Positions 43,844-53,704 are shown, counted from the stretch's first letter. The stretch: DNA of 64,000 nucleotides from Burkholderiales bacterium (GCA_025354165.1 JANXNI010000094.1:35046-99045); one strand, 5' to 3'. Notes: generated from the letters alone by a model not told the origin. A program made the numbers and translations.

Positions 43844-44461
43844 ATGGATGCCTTAGTTTTGGCCTTTGATCGCGCGATACGAACGCTCAGCGGCAGCGCG
43901 CAAGCGCGACGTGCCAGCCCCGCAGCCGATCTCGCCGCGCCCAGCTTGTCGGATGATGACCGCAATGAGTCGATAGCACTGATGCGTGTGAATCACGCGG
44001 GCGAGGTTTCCGCGCAGGCGCTCTATCAAGGGCAAGGGCTCACCGCCAGAACGCGCGAAATCCGGGAAAAGCTCGCGCACGCGGCAGACGAAGAACTAGA
44101 TCACCTGGCATGGACGCGCGAACGTCTGACAGAACTCGGTGGACGCCCTAGTTTGCTGGATCCACTCTGGTACACGGGCGCATTTGTAGTGGGCGCCGTC
44201 GCGGGTGTCATAGGCGACAAAACGTCGCTGGGATTTCTGCAAGCCACGGAAGAGCAGGTGGAGGCGCATCTGGGCACTCATCTTCATCGTCTGCCATCGG
44301 GCGACGCAGCTAGCCGTGCCATCGTTGAGCAAATGAAACGGGACGAGGCGCAGCACGCTCAGACCGCCCGGGCGCTGGGTGCAGAGGCGCTGCCAAGGTC
44401 ATTGCAGGCACTCATGCGAGCGTCCGCCAGGATCATGACGACGACGGCGGCGAAAATCTAG
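43844..44461 (+). CDS. coq7: 3-demethoxyubiquinol 3-hydroxylase (Coq7 type)
   Basis: Di-iron hydroxylase catalysing a late ring hydroxylation in ubiquinone synthesis. The 205-residue protein has the repeated E/ExxH ferritin-like ligand motifs: LMRVNHAGEVSAQALYQGQ, DEELDHLAWTRERL, ATEEQVEAHL and KRDEAQHAQTA. The pattern SLLDPLWYTGAFVVGAVAGVIGDKTSLGF between them is the membrane-facing part. The start at 43844 is only 15 bases from a MITE-like element and has a weak ribosome-binding site (AAAGAAAG). The element must therefore supply or displace the native promoter. Farnesyl units for its quinone substrate come from the dxs-ispA pathway. Confidence 0.92.
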   Translation: MDALVLAFDRAIRTLSGSAQARRASPAADLAAPSLSDDDRNESIALMRVNHAGEVSAQALYQGQGLTARTREIREKLAHAADEELDHLAWTRERLTELGGRPSLLDPLWYTGAFVVGAVAGVIGDKTSLGFLQATEEQVEAHLGTHLHRLPSGDAASRAIVEQMKRDEAQHAQTARALGAEALPRSLQALMRASARIMTTTAAKI

Positions 44462-44504
44462 CGCTACATTGAATCAATTAGCCGAGCGGAACTACACGAC
44501 TCCC

Positions 44505-44625
44505 CTATAGCTTCGCGCTGAATGCGCCGCCAATCAGGGGCTATAAGCCAAAAATAGCACAAATTGACTTATGAGGATTCAGGCTACTAGCCCCAATCAC
44601 ACAAGGCGCTCAGCATAAAGCTATT
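44505..44625. repeat. intergenic inverted-end repeat family, copy E
   Basis: Left end TATAGCTTCGCGCTGAATGC; right end on the other strand AATAGCTTTATGCTGAGCGC. Both continue to AGGGGCTATA and TTGGGGCTAGTA. The centre is CACAAATTGACTTATGAGG. It fills the space between the convergent coq7 and DUF1289 genes and touches the DUF1289 stop codon. Confidence 0.72.
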
Positions 44626-44842
44626 AATCCAGTTTAGTGTCTTTGGGGCGACGAAGCGGCAAGCTCTTTAGCACGGCACGACGCGCCTCGTTCGACATAG
44701 TGCCCCAATTGGCAATTTCGTCCAACGTCCGCGCACAGCCGACACAAAGCCCGTCTTCAGGCTCAATGATGCAAATCTGGATACACGGTGACGGAGCCTC
44801 TCCGACGTGTGCATCCACTCCAAACAGTTCGCGAAAACTCAT
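44624..44842 (-). CDS. DUF1289 family protein
   Basis: A 72-residue protein from the ATG at 44842, the first start that does not run into tatD; starts at 44881 or 44917 would overlap it. The DUF1289 pattern is plain: SPCIQICIIEPEDGLCVGCARTLDEIANWGTMSNEARRAVLKSLPLRR, with four cysteines that may bind a metal. Members are often described as putative Fe-S or zinc proteins of unknown role. It is the last gene of the long minus-strand leucine run, ten bases after tatD. Confidence 0.82.
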   Translation of the reverse strand: MSFRELFGVDAHVGEAPSPCIQICIIEPEDGLCVGCARTLDEIANWGTMSNEARRAVLKSLPLRRPKDTKLD

Positions 44843-44852
44843 ACGGTCATCA

Positions 44853-45635
44853 TCATTTACCGCCGATTGTCCGGCAAACATTATCTGTTGTCGCCACAGC
44901 GAACGATTCCGGCGCAATGCCGCGCACCGACGCCAAAATTACGCCGATCTGAGGCAGGAAGACAGGGCTGTTGCGCGCGGTAGAACCCATCGTGCCCAGA
45001 AAGCTGGGCGGAATATCGGGCGCGTCCGTCTCAACGACGACATTTTCAAGTGGAACATCGCGCAATAACGCCCGAACTCGCTGCGCTTGTGGAAACGTAG
45101 CCGTACCGCCAAAACCAAGGCAGAAACCAAGCTTGACGAATTCTGCGGCTTGCTGCGCGCTGCCGTTAAATGCGTGAGCAAAACCACCGCGCACTTTGAC
45201 GCGTCGCAAATGCTTCAGGACGTGATCCTGACTACGCCGAACGTGTAGTGAGACTGGAAGATCAAAGTCTCGCGCAATCTTCAACTGTTCGGAAAAGAAC
45301 CATTCCTGCTCGCTTTGATTGAAATCAGCGACGAAGAAATCGAGACCAATTTCGCCTATCAAGTCTGGCTTCTCGCGGCTCACCCAATGGCGCAGTTCGC
45401 CAATGTGCTCACGCAAAGAACGGCCAGCTGGTCCCGCAACCCACAGTGGATGAATGCCGTAACCCGTTAAACAGCCGTAACGCTCGCGCGTAGCTTTGGC
45501 TTGCGCAAAGTGATCGACATGACCCGGAAGATTGACGATTGCCTCGACGCCTTCTGCCAGCGACTGCGCGACCACCTCGTCACGATCTGCGTCGAATTCT
45601 GGCGAATCAAGATGGCAGTGACTATCGATCCACAC
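44853..45635 (-). CDS. tatD: TatD-family metal-dependent deoxyribonuclease
   Basis: A 260-residue TIM-barrel hydrolase with metal ligands in DSHCHLDSPEFDADRDE, a Glu in LIGEIGLDF, His in LPVSLHVRRSQDHVL and GGFAHAFNGS, and Asp in VVETDAPDIPP. Such proteins cleave DNA 3'-5' and act in repair or turnover. It begins with GTG at 45635, five bases after the HMG-CoA lyase stop, so it is probably co-transcribed although not metabolically related. Whether it is TatD, YcfH or YjjV by orthology is not decided here. Confidence 0.87.
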   Translation of the reverse strand: MWIDSHCHLDSPEFDADRDEVVAQSLAEGVEAIVNLPGHVDHFAQAKATRERYGCLTGYGIHPLWVAGPAGRSLREHIGELRHWVSREKPDLIGEIGLDFFVADFNQSEQEWFFSEQLKIARDFDLPVSLHVRRSQDHVLKHLRRVKVRGGFAHAFNGSAQQAAEFVKLGFCLGFGGTATFPQAQRVRALLRDVPLENVVVETDAPDIPPSFLGTMGSTARNSPVFLPQIGVILASVRGIAPESFAVATTDNVCRTIGGK

Positions 45636-45640
45636 CGACG

Positions 45641-46561
45641 CTATGCCGCCCGCGCATTTGCCAACTTCGCGGCCAGCGCGCGGTTCACGCGCGAGTGCGG
45701 CGCACGTCCCAATGCCAGCGAAATAAATTGCCCGGCGTCGCAGACTTTGTCGAGATCAACGCCCGTCTCGATACCCATTCCGTGAAGCATATAAAGAATG
45801 TCTTCGGTGGCAACGTTACCGGTTGCGCCTTTCGCGTACGGACATCCGCCGAGTCCCGCGACACTGGTGTCAAACGTGCTCACGCCCAATTCAAGGCAAG
45901 CCAACACGTTCGCGCATGCCTGCCCGTAGGTGTCGTGAAAGTGTCCAGAAATCTGGGCAAGCGGAAACACTTTGGCAGCCGCCTCAAACACGGCAGACGC
46001 GCGCGCGGGCGTGCCGACTCCGATGGTGTCCGCGATGCCAATATCGTCGCAACCGAGATCGGCAAATCGCAACACACAATCGACCACCGACTCAATTGAC
46101 ACCTCGCCTTGATACGGACAGCCGAGCGCGCAGGACACCGCCGCGCGGACACGCATGCCGTTCGCTTTCGCCGCCTCGGCGACAGGACGAAACCGCTCGA
46201 TACTCTCGGCAATCGAGCAATTGATGTTCTTCTGCGAAAACGCTTCGGACGCCGCCCCGAAGATCACGACTTCATCAGCCTTTGAGGCCAGCGCGCCTTC
46301 AAAGCCCTTCATATTCGGCGTCAACACCGAATAAATCACGCCCGGTTTCCGTGTGATACCCGCCATCACTTCTGCGGAGGTTGCCATCTGCGGCACCCAT
46401 TTTGGCGATACGAATGAGCCTGATTCGATGTTGCGAAAACCGGCATCACTCAGGCGATCGACCAGTTCGATCTTGATCGACGCGGGCACGTCCTGCTTCT
46501 CGTTTTGCAGCCCATCGCGGGCTCCGACTTCTACGATGTTGACGTGACTGGGGTATTTCAT
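45641..46561 (-). CDS. liuE: hydroxymethylglutaryl-CoA lyase
   Basis: Last step of leucine breakdown: cleaves HMG-CoA to acetoacetate and acetyl-CoA. The 306-residue protein from the ATG at 46561 shows NIVEVGARDGLQNEKQ with the catalytic Arg-Asp, FVSPKWVPQMA, the metal histidines in SGHFHDTYGQACANV, and the signature loop GLGGCPYAKGATGN with the active-site Cys. The frame extends to 46642 but the extension has no homology. The gene lies 7 bases downstream of the 2-hydroxyacid dehydrogenase gene and completes the liuABCDE set in this run. Confidence 0.93.
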   Translation of the reverse strand: MKYPSHVNIVEVGARDGLQNEKQDVPASIKIELVDRLSDAGFRNIESGSFVSPKWVPQMATSAEVMAGITRKPGVIYSVLTPNMKGFEGALASKADEVVIFGAASEAFSQKNINCSIAESIERFRPVAEAAKANGMRVRAAVSCALGCPYQGEVSIESVVDCVLRFADLGCDDIGIADTIGVGTPARASAVFEAAAKVFPLAQISGHFHDTYGQACANVLACLELGVSTFDTSVAGLGGCPYAKGATGNVATEDILYMLHGMGIETGVDLDKVCDAGQFISLALGRAPHSRVNRALAAKLANARAA

Positions 46562-46568
46562 GGTTGGC

Positions 46569-47495
46569 TCAATATCCCACGTTGGGATCAACGATGCCTG
46601 ACACAACCTCACCGCGCTCCAGGGCTGAAATCTTGGCGACAATCTGCGCGCAAGCGTCCTTGATGGGCGTCGTGGCCGCGATATGCGGCGTCACGATCAC
46701 ATCCGGGTGCGTCCAGTACGGATGATCTTTCGGCAGCGGCTCTTCGTGAAACACATCAAGCAACGCGCCGCCGAGCTGCCCGTTCTCAAGCGCCGCTACA
46801 ACGTCCGCATCGACCAGATGACCACCACGTCCCGCGTTCACGAGGAATGCGCCGCGTGGAAGCTGTGCAAGGCTCAACGCATTGAGGATGCCTTTGGTTG
46901 AGTCTGTGAGCGGCAGCATCGAAACGAGCACATCACAGCCGGAAAGAAACGTTGGCAACGTCTCGTGACCGGCAAACGTCAACACATTTTCAATTTCATG
47001 CTTCGAGCGCGACCAACCGCGCACCGAGTAACCAAATCCGGCGAGCTTTGTGGCCACCGTTCCGCCCATCTCGCCAAGCCCCATCACGCCCACCGTCGGT
47101 CGCCGCACATTGCCTCGATCTTCGTGCTGTTCCCAGTGAACAGCGCGCTGTTGCGCATGGTAAATCTGCATGTGACGCTGGTGGTGGATGACACCGTAGA
47201 TCGCGTATTCGGCCATTTGCTGCGCCATGCCCGCGTCTTCCAGGCGGATGATCGGCATGTGCGCAGGCACGGCATGCATCGCCAGAATCGCGTCGACGCC
47301 AGCCCCGTAGTTGATCACGGCTTTGAGCTTCGGTTGCCGCTCAAACAATTCTGCGGGCGGCTTCCAGCCCACCACGTAGTCGCACGGCTCGTCCGAGGGC
47401 CAAGCGAAGTATTGCCAGTCCGGTTGATGCTTTTTCAGCTCGGCGATGATGCCGGGAACGATGTCGAGGCCAGTGGACTGAACGAGAATTTTCAT
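46569..47495 (-). CDS. ghrA: glyoxylate/hydroxypyruvate reductase A-like 2-hydroxyacid dehydrogenase
   Basis: A 308-residue D-2-hydroxyacid dehydrogenase that reduces 2-oxo acids with NAD(P)H. The nucleotide-binding motif is VGVMGLGEMGGTVATKL. The catalytic triad is visible as Arg in VNAGRGGHLVD, Glu in DVFHEEPLPKDHPYW and His in VTPHIAATT. The N-terminal DIVPGIIAELKKHQPDWQYFAWP matches the GhrA branch. Its stop lies 7 bases before liuE and its start overlaps the liuD 3' end by four bases. Inside a leucine operon it may reduce a branched 2-oxo acid such as 2-oxoisocaproate; that is inference. Confidence 0.86.
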   Translation of the reverse strand: MKILVQSTGLDIVPGIIAELKKHQPDWQYFAWPSDEPCDYVVGWKPPAELFERQPKLKAVINYGAGVDAILAMHAVPAHMPIIRLEDAGMAQQMAEYAIYGVIHHQRHMQIYHAQQRAVHWEQHEDRGNVRRPTVGVMGLGEMGGTVATKLAGFGYSVRGWSRSKHEIENVLTFAGHETLPTFLSGCDVLVSMLPLTDSTKGILNALSLAQLPRGAFLVNAGRGGHLVDADVVAALENGQLGGALLDVFHEEPLPKDHPYWTHPDVIVTPHIAATTPIKDACAQIVAKISALERGEVVSGIVDPNVGY

Positions 47496-49531
47496 GCGCT
47501 TGCGGTTGTGGTTGGGGTCACATCGGATGACGCAAGCGCGACTAGCTCTGCGCCTTCTTTGACTTGTTCTTTGGCCGCGAAATAAATCGCTTCGACCACG
47601 CCGTCGAGCGGCGCGACGATGGTGTGCTCCATCTTCATCGCTTCCATGATGATGAGCGGTTGGCCCTTCTTCACAGCGTCGCCCACATTGACCAGCACGC
47701 TAACCACTGAACCGGGCATTGGAGCGGTCAGATGCCCGCCATGCCCTTCGTCCGCTTCGGGCGGTGCGTAGCGATCAACTGCATCAAATTCGTAGCGCTC
47801 GCCCGCGAGGAGCACAACGCGATGCGCGTCGGAGCGCAGAACACGCGCGGTGAATTGTCTCTCGCCAAGCGCCAATGTGACGTGTTCTCCATCGATACGC
47901 ATCGCTGCGCTTGGCTTGCTGTTCGGCAAGCGCAACATAAACCCGTCGCCGCTCGGCACTATACCAACTGCGTAACGCAACTCGCCCTGTGCGTAGTCAA
48001 AGTCGATGCTGCTATCAGGCTGGTTCGGCCAGAATCCGTCAGCGAGTGCCCACGGTGTCGCAGGCTCCCCAGCCGCGCGCGACGCAGCGCGACAGGCGTC
48101 CCGGGCCACCGACCATTCAACCAATGCGCAGGCCGCAAGCGCAGCGTCTGTTGGCGCGGGAAGCGGCGGCAACAAATCGTCCGAATAGCGCCCGATAAAT
48201 CCGGTATCAATGTCGCCCGCGGCAAATGCCGGATGCCGCGCGACACGCTGCAAAAACTCGACGTTGTTGGTGAAGCCAACCACCGCATATTCGTCGAGCG
48301 CCAAAGCCAGACGTTGAAGCGCCTGTTCGCGGTTCTCGCCGTGCACGATGAGCTTCGCAATCATCGGATCGTAGTTCGGCGAAATCTCGTCGCCTTGACG
48401 CACACCCGTGTCGATCCGCACTACGTCGCTCGTCGATGGCGTTCGCAACACATTGATCGTGCCCGTCGCCGGCAAAAACTGGTTGCGTGGATTCTCGGCA
48501 TAGACGCGTGCCTCGAATGCATGTCCGTTGATGCGCAGCTCATCCTGAAGCTTGGGCAGCCGCTCGCCAGACGCAACCCGCAATTGCCACTCAACAAGAT
48601 CAAGGCCCGTGATCATCTCGGTCACCGGATGTTCGACCTGAAGACGCGTGTTCATCTCCATGAAATAGAAGCGTCCCGAGGTCGCGAAATCATGTTCCGC
48701 GATGAACTCCACGGTACCCGCACCTACGTAGCTCACCGCTTTCGCAGCGGCGACCGCCGCCTCGCCCATCTGTCGACGCCGCGATTCGGTCATGCCGGGC
48801 GCAGGCGCTTCTTCCATCACTTTCTGATGTCTCCGCTGCAACGAACAATCACGCTCAAACAGGTAAACACAATGCCCGAGTTCGTCCGCAAACACCTGAA
48901 TTTCGATGTGGCGTGGACGTTGCAGATATCGCTCAATCAATACGTTGTCATCACCGAATGAATTCTTCGCCTCACGCTTTGCAGAAGCCAGCGCGGACAA
49001 GAATTCGCCCTCGTTCTCTGCGACCTTCATGCCTTTCCCACCGCCGCCCGCACTCGCCTTGATGAGTACCGGGAAGCCAATGCGTTTTGCCTCATTCGCT
49101 AACAATGCTTCGTTCTGGTCCGCGCCGTGATAGCCGGGCACCAGCGGCACGCTGGCGCGTTCCATTAGCCGCTTGGATTCGGCCTTGAGTCCCATCGCCT
49201 CAATCGCGGCGGGTGGCGGCCCGATGAACACAATCCCCGCATCGGCACACTGCTGCGCGAAGGCTACATTTTCCGACAGAAATCCATAGCCGGGATGCAC
49301 GGCCTGCGCCCCCGTGCGTTTTGCGATTTCGAGCACCTTGTCGCCACGCAGGTACGAATCTTTCGGGGCCGCGCCGCCGAGATAATGCGCCTCATCGCAA
49401 GCCGCCACATGCATCGCATTACGATCTGCATCCGAAAACACGGCGACCGTCTGAATGCCCATGCGCCGCGCGGTTCGCGCCACACGAACTGCGATTTCGC
49501 CGCGATTGGCAATCAGTATTTTGGTGAACAT
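47492..49531 (-). CDS. liuD: methylcrotonyl-CoA carboxylase, biotin-carrying alpha subunit
   Basis: Biotin carboxylase plus biotin carrier of 3-methylcrotonyl-CoA carboxylase. It uses ATP and bicarbonate to carboxylate biotin. The 679-residue protein from the ATG at 49531 begins FTKILIANRGEIAVRVARTARRMGI. It has the ATP-grasp glycine loop KASAGGGGKGM, the FMEMNTRLQVEHPVTEMITGLDLVEWQ region, and the biotinylated Lys in EAMKMEHTIVAP near residue 631. It overlaps ghrA by four bases and follows liuC. Bicarbonate for this reaction could come from the carbonic anhydrase encoded in the same run. Confidence 0.93.
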   Translation of the reverse strand: MFTKILIANRGEIAVRVARTARRMGIQTVAVFSDADRNAMHVAACDEAHYLGGAAPKDSYLRGDKVLEIAKRTGAQAVHPGYGFLSENVAFAQQCADAGIVFIGPPPAAIEAMGLKAESKRLMERASVPLVPGYHGADQNEALLANEAKRIGFPVLIKASAGGGGKGMKVAENEGEFLSALASAKREAKNSFGDDNVLIERYLQRPRHIEIQVFADELGHCVYLFERDCSLQRRHQKVMEEAPAPGMTESRRRQMGEAAVAAAKAVSYVGAGTVEFIAEHDFATSGRFYFMEMNTRLQVEHPVTEMITGLDLVEWQLRVASGERLPKLQDELRINGHAFEARVYAENPRNQFLPATGTINVLRTPSTSDVVRIDTGVRQGDEISPNYDPMIAKLIVHGENREQALQRLALALDEYAVVGFTNNVEFLQRVARHPAFAAGDIDTGFIGRYSDDLLPPLPAPTDAALAACALVEWSVARDACRAASRAAGEPATPWALADGFWPNQPDSSIDFDYAQGELRYAVGIVPSGDGFMLRLPNSKPSAAMRIDGEHVTLALGERQFTARVLRSDAHRVVLLAGERYEFDAVDRYAPPEADEGHGGHLTAPMPGSVVSVLVNVGDAVKKGQPLIIMEAMKMEHTIVAPLDGVVEAIYFAAKEQVKEGAELVALASSDVTPTTTASA

Positions 49532-49535
49532 GTCT

Positions 49536-50324
49536 CTACTCTTTGATCCACAACGGCTTGCGTTTTTCAAGGAAGGCGCGAATGCCCTCTTTCGCCTCGG
49601 GCGTCGAGCGAATCTGCGCGATGCGCTCGACGGTGTCTTCCATCAGCTCATCGTCGATTGATTTTTGCGACACCGCCTGAATGAGGTGTTTGGCCGCTTC
49701 AATGGCTTTTGGGCTGTTCGCGAGCAGGGTTGTGCAGAGCCCCGCAATCTGCTCATCCATCGCTTCCGCGCTTGACGCCAGATCGTGCAACAGGCCAATG
49801 CGAAAAGCTTCAGCGCCACTAAATCGCTCGGCGGTTGCGAAGTAGCGACGCGCATAGCGAGCACCGATCGCTTCGATCACATACGGACTGATCACTGCGG
49901 GAATGATGCCGAGCTTGACCTCCGAGAGCGAAAACTGCACGTCGGCCACACCGATGGCAATATCAGCCGCCGCGACCACTCCCACGCCGCCGCCAAATGC
50001 GTTGCCCTGTACGCGCGCGATGACGGGCTTTGGGCAGGCGTAGATTGCGTTCAACATGAGTGCGAGCTCCCCCGCATCCTCACGATTTTGATCCGCGTCG
50101 TAGTCCGCCGCACGCTTCATCCAGTTGAGATCAGCACCCGCGCAGAAGCTCTTGCCTTCGGCCGCGATCACGATGACGCGAACGTTCTCGTCTTCGCCGA
50201 GATCGCGAAACGCCTCGATGATTTCGCGAATCATGATCTCATCAAATGCGTTGTGAACCTCGGGCCGGTTCATCGCGATCATTGCGACGCCGCGTGCGTC
50301 GCGTTCAATTCTGATGGTGTTCAT
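49536..50324 (-). CDS. liuC: methylglutaconyl-CoA hydratase (enoyl-CoA hydratase family)
   Basis: Crotonase-fold enzyme of 262 residues that hydrates 3-methylglutaconyl-CoA to HMG-CoA. Family landmarks: RPEVHNAFDEIMIREIIEAF, VIAAEGKSFCAGADLNWMKR (oxyanion hole region), VQGNAFGGGVGVVAAADIAIGVAD, and FSLSEVKLGIIPAVISPYV with a catalytic Glu. The CAGADLNWMK pattern is typical of LiuC in Pseudomonas-like liu clusters, and the position between liuB and liuD supports the assignment over a generic hydratase. It starts 4 bases after the liuB stop. Confidence 0.9.
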   Translation of the reverse strand: MNTIRIERDARGVAMIAMNRPEVHNAFDEIMIREIIEAFRDLGEDENVRVIVIAAEGKSFCAGADLNWMKRAADYDADQNREDAGELALMLNAIYACPKPVIARVQGNAFGGGVGVVAAADIAIGVADVQFSLSEVKLGIIPAVISPYVIEAIGARYARRYFATAERFSGAEAFRIGLLHDLASSAEAMDEQIAGLCTTLLANSPKAIEAAKHLIQAVSQKSIDDELMEDTVERIAQIRSTPEAKEGIRAFLEKRKPLWIKE

Positions 50325-50328
50325 TGCA

Positions 50329-51936
50329 TTACATCCGGAAGACGCCGAACTTCGTATCCTGAATCGGCGCGTTCAAACTGGCCGAGAGCCCGAGGCCGAG
50401 CACGCGACGCGTATCGGCGGGGTCGATGATGCCGTCGTCCCATAGTCGAGCGGTGGCGTAATACGGATGCCCTTCACGCTCATACTTTTCGGTGATCGGC
50501 GCTTTGAAAGCGGCTTCTTCGTCTTTCGACCAGGCGCCGCCTTTCGCTTCGATATTGTCGCGCTTGACGGTCGCCAAAACGCTCGCAGCCTGTTCGCCAC
50601 CCATCACGCTGATGCGCGCATTCGGCCACATCCACAAGAAGCGCGGGCTGTAGGCGCGACCGCACATGCCGTAGTTACCTGCGCCAAAACTGCCGCCGAT
50701 GATGACGGTGAACTTTGGCACGTTGGCACACGCGACGGCGGTGACCATCTTCGCACCGTTCCTCGCGATGCCTTCGTTTTCATACTTGCGACCCACCATG
50801 AAACCGGTGATGTTCTGCAGGAAAACGAGCGGTATTTTGCGCTGGCAACACAGCTCAATAAAGTGCGTGCCTTTCAGCGCTGACTCGGAGAACAGTACGC
50901 CGTTGTTGGCGATGATGCCGACCGGCATGCCGTAGATTCGCGCAAACCCCGTCACTAACGTCATGCCGTAACGGGGCTTGAATTCGTCGAAATCGCTGCC
51001 GTCCACAATGCGCGCGATCACTTCGCGCACATCGAACGGTTTGCGCGTATCGACAGGAATCACGCCGTACAACTCATGCGGATCGAATAGCGGTTCGACG
51101 CTCTCCGTCATCGCAAGCTGCGCGGGTTTGACCGTATTGAGATTGGCCACTGCCTGACGCGCGAGACCCAACGCATGCGCATCGTTTTGCGCGAGCTGAT
51201 CGGCGACGCCAGACAAGCGCGTATGAACGTCGCCGCCACCCAGATCTTCCGCCGTGACCACCTCGCCGGTCGCGGCTTTCACGAGCGGCGGGCCTGCGAG
51301 AAAGATCGTGCCCTGATTTTTTACGATGATGGATTCATCGCTCATCGCGGGCACGTACGCACCGCCCGCCGTGCATGAACCCATGACAACTGCGATCTGC
51401 GCGATGCCCGCCGCGCTCATCGTCGCCTGGTTGTAGAAAATGCGCCCGAAATGATCACGGTCCGGAAACACCTCGTCCTGATTCGGCAAATTCGCGCCGC
51501 CAGAATCGACGAGATAAATGCACGGCAAATTGTTCTGCGCGGCGATCTCCTGTGCGCGCAAATGCTTTTTCACCGTCAACGGATAGTACGTGCCGCCCTT
51601 CACCGTCGCGTCGTTGGCGACGATCACACACTCACGACCGCTCACGCGCCCGATGCCGGTGATGATGCCCGCGCCGGGGGACTCGTTGTTGTACATCTCG
51701 TAGGCGGCGAGCCCCGAGAGTTCGAGAAACGGCGAGCCCGGATCGAGCAGGTGTTTCACGCGATCACGCGGCAACAGCTTGCCGCGCCCCGTGTGCTTTG
51801 CGCGCGCAGCATCTCCACCACCGAGCGCTGCGGCTGCGTGCTTTGCGCGCAAGTCGTCAACCAGCGTCTGAATCGCTTGTCGCGATGCGAGTACGCTGGC
51901 ATCGCGTGGATTCAGTTTGGATTCAATGGCAGGCAT
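50329..51936 (-). CDS. liuB: methylcrotonyl-CoA carboxylase, carboxyltransferase beta subunit
   Basis: Transfers the carboxyl group from biotin to 3-methylcrotonyl-CoA. The 535-residue protein has [36 protein letters not shown] at the N-terminus, [39 protein letters not shown], and the C-terminal half with [39 protein letters not shown]. These are the methylcrotonyl-CoA rather than propionyl-CoA type signatures. Its partner LiuD is two genes downstream. Its stop is four bases upstream of liuC, and the DsbA-fold isomerase gene ends immediately before its start. Confidence 0.94.
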   Translation of the reverse strand: MPAIESKLNPRDASVLASRQAIQTLVDDLRAKHAAAALGGGDAARAKHTGRGKLLPRDRVKHLLDPGSPFLELSGLAAYEMYNNESPGAGIITGIGRVSGRECVIVANDATVKGGTYYPLTVKKHLRAQEIAAQNNLPCIYLVDSGGANLPNQDEVFPDRDHFGRIFYNQATMSAAGIAQIAVVMGSCTAGGAYVPAMSDESIIVKNQGTIFLAGPPLVKAATGEVVTAEDLGGGDVHTRLSGVADQLAQNDAHALGLARQAVANLNTVKPAQLAMTESVEPLFDPHELYGVIPVDTRKPFDVREVIARIVDGSDFDEFKPRYGMTLVTGFARIYGMPVGIIANNGVLFSESALKGTHFIELCCQRKIPLVFLQNITGFMVGRKYENEGIARNGAKMVTAVACANVPKFTVIIGGSFGAGNYGMCGRAYSPRFLWMWPNARISVMGGEQAASVLATVKRDNIEAKGGAWSKDEEAAFKAPITEKYEREGHPYYATARLWDDGIIDPADTRRVLGLGLSASLNAPIQDTKFGVFRM

Positions 51937-52545
51937 TTAATATTTCCAAGCGCCTTTAGTGATCCACGCTTCCAGCATCGGAAGGCGATCTGCGCCCCAG
52001 AACGGCTCACCATCAACGATAAAGAACGGTGAACCGAACACGCCCTTGGCAATCGCGGCCTCAACGTTCGTCTTCAATTTGCTTTTGATGTCGTCGGATT
52101 GCGTGGCGGCGATTACTTCGTCGGCGCTGTAACCGAGACCGGCAGCGATGTCGCCAATGACGTCAAGCTTGCTGATATCGCGATCACCACGAAAGAAGGC
52201 GCGATAGAGTTCGAGCGTAAATTTCTTTGCATGCGCAGGATGCTTTTCCTGCATCCAGAGCACGGCGCGCGCCGGGTTCTGAGTGGCGATCGGGAATACG
52301 CCCGGCGCTCGGTAAGGAATGCCGTAGAACGCCGCGCTGCGCCGGAAGTCGTTCTCAGAATACGGCCCCTTCATCGGTGCCATCGTGAGCGGCTGCCCGC
52401 CTGTGGACTTGAACACGACGCCCAGCAAAATCGGATGCCAGTTCACGGCGCGATTCACGCGCTGCCCGAGCGCTTCAATCATCTCGGCGGCGAGATAGCC
52501 GTACGGCGACGAGAAGTCAAAGTAGAAGTCGATTGCACCGGCCAT
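51937..52545 (-). CDS. 2-hydroxychromene-2-carboxylate isomerase family protein (DsbA fold)
   Basis: A 202-residue glutathione-transferase kappa/DsbA-fold protein. The N-terminal IDFYFDFSSPYGYLAAEMIEALG carries the conserved active-site Ser of HCCA isomerases; PFLLGVVFKSTGGQ-like PILLGVVFKSTGGQPL and GVFGSPFFIVDGEPFWGADRLPMLEAW are also typical. HCCA isomerase acts in naphthalene breakdown, but many relatives sit in unrelated operons and their substrates are unknown. Here it is sandwiched between an acyl-CoA dehydrogenase gene and liuB with one-base spacing, so a glutathione-linked role in branched acyl catabolism is possible but unproven. Confidence 0.85.
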   Translation of the reverse strand: MAGAIDFYFDFSSPYGYLAAEMIEALGQRVNRAVNWHPILLGVVFKSTGGQPLTMAPMKGPYSENDFRRSAAFYGIPYRAPGVFPIATQNPARAVLWMQEKHPAHAKKFTLELYRAFFRGDRDISKLDVIGDIAAGLGYSADEVIAATQSDDIKSKLKTNVEAAIAKGVFGSPFFIVDGEPFWGADRLPMLEAWITKGAWKY

Positions 52546-52555
52546 TTACTGCCCC

Positions 52556-53704
52556 CTAGATTTCGTAAGCGCCGGACGTAAGACCGCGTCCGATCAGTAT
52601 TTTTTGAATGTCGCTCGTGCCTTCGTAAATCTGGCACACCCGGACGTCGCGATAAATGCGCTCGACCGGGAAGTCCGACACATAGCCCGATCCGCCGTGA
52701 ATCTGAATCGCGTCGGAGCAAATGTGCTCGGCAATTTCACTTGCAAAAAGTTTCGCCATCGCCGCTTGCGTGAGGCAAGGTTTCCCGGCGTCTTTAAGAC
52801 TTGCAGCATGATGGATCAACTGCCGCGCAGCTTCAATTTGCGTGGCCATATCCGCGAGTTTGAACTGCACCGATTGATGCTCGAAGATGGGCTTGCCGAA
52901 AGTCGAGCGCTCATTCGCGTAGCGAAGTGCAGCCTCGAACGCGGCGCGCGCCATACCCACGCTTTGCGCCGCAATACCGATGCGACCGCCTTCAAGACCC
53001 GCGAGCGCGATTTTGTAGCCCGCGCCTTCGTCGCCGATACGTAGCGACGCTGGCACGCGGCAATTTTCAAACAGAATTTGCGCGGTATCACTTGAATGCT
53101 GGCCAAGTTTGTCTTCAATGCGCGCGACGGTGTAGCCCGGTGTTTTTGTGGGCACGATGAAGGCGCTAATGCCGCGCTTGCCCGCAGCTTTGTCGGTTAC
53201 CGCCATCACAATCGCCACGTCGGCGTTCTTGCCCGAGGTGATGAATTGCTTGACGCCGTTGAGTACGTAGTGATCGCCGTCCAGTGTCGCCGTCGTGCGC
53301 AGATCAGCAGCATCGGAGCCCGCCTGCGGCTCGGTCAGGCAGAACGCGCCGAGCATCTCGCCGCGCGCGAGCGGCACCAACCAATCCTGTTTCTGCTGCT
53401 CATTGCCAAAGCTCATCATGATCGAGCAGACGGGGCAGTTGTTGACGGACACAACCGTACTTGTGCCGCCATCGCCCGCCGCTATTTCTTCCAGGATGAT
53501 GGCGAGTGAGGTGTAGTCGAGCCCCGCGCCGCCGTATTCATCGGGTACGGCGATGCCGTAGCAACCAAGCTCGGCCAAACCTTTCAGCTCTGCCGCTGGA
53601 AAAGTGTGCGATTTGTCCCACGCCGCGGCCTTCGGTGCGATTTGCTCCTGCACGTAAGCGCGCACGCTGTCGCGCACCATGCGCTGCTCTTCAGTCAACA
53701 CCAC
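52556..53704 (-). CDS. acyl-CoA dehydrogenase (short/branched chain type)
   Basis: A 382-residue FAD enzyme introducing a 2,3-double bond into acyl-CoA and passing electrons to ETF. Signatures: AFCLTEPQAGSDAADLRTTA and FITSGKNADVAIVMAVTD near the flavin, NERSTFGKPIFEHQSVQFKLADM, and the standard catalytic Glu in VCQIYEGTSDIQKILIGR. That Glu position distinguishes it from LiuA in this window. It probably acts on a short straight or 2-methyl-branched acyl-CoA. It is one base downstream of the rhodanese gene and is followed by the isomerase gene. Confidence 0.9.
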   Translation of the reverse strand: MVLTEEQRMVRDSVRAYVQEQIAPKAAAWDKSHTFPAAELKGLAELGCYGIAVPDEYGGAGLDYTSLAIILEEIAAGDGGTSTVVSVNNCPVCSIMMSFGNEQQKQDWLVPLARGEMLGAFCLTEPQAGSDAADLRTTATLDGDHYVLNGVKQFITSGKNADVAIVMAVTDKAAGKRGISAFIVPTKTPGYTVARIEDKLGQHSSDTAQILFENCRVPASLRIGDEGAGYKIALAGLEGGRIGIAAQSVGMARAAFEAALRYANERSTFGKPIFEHQSVQFKLADMATQIEAARQLIHHAASLKDAGKPCLTQAAMAKLFASEIAEHICSDAIQIHGGSGYVSDFPVERIYRDVRVCQIYEGTSDIQKILIGRGLTSGAYEI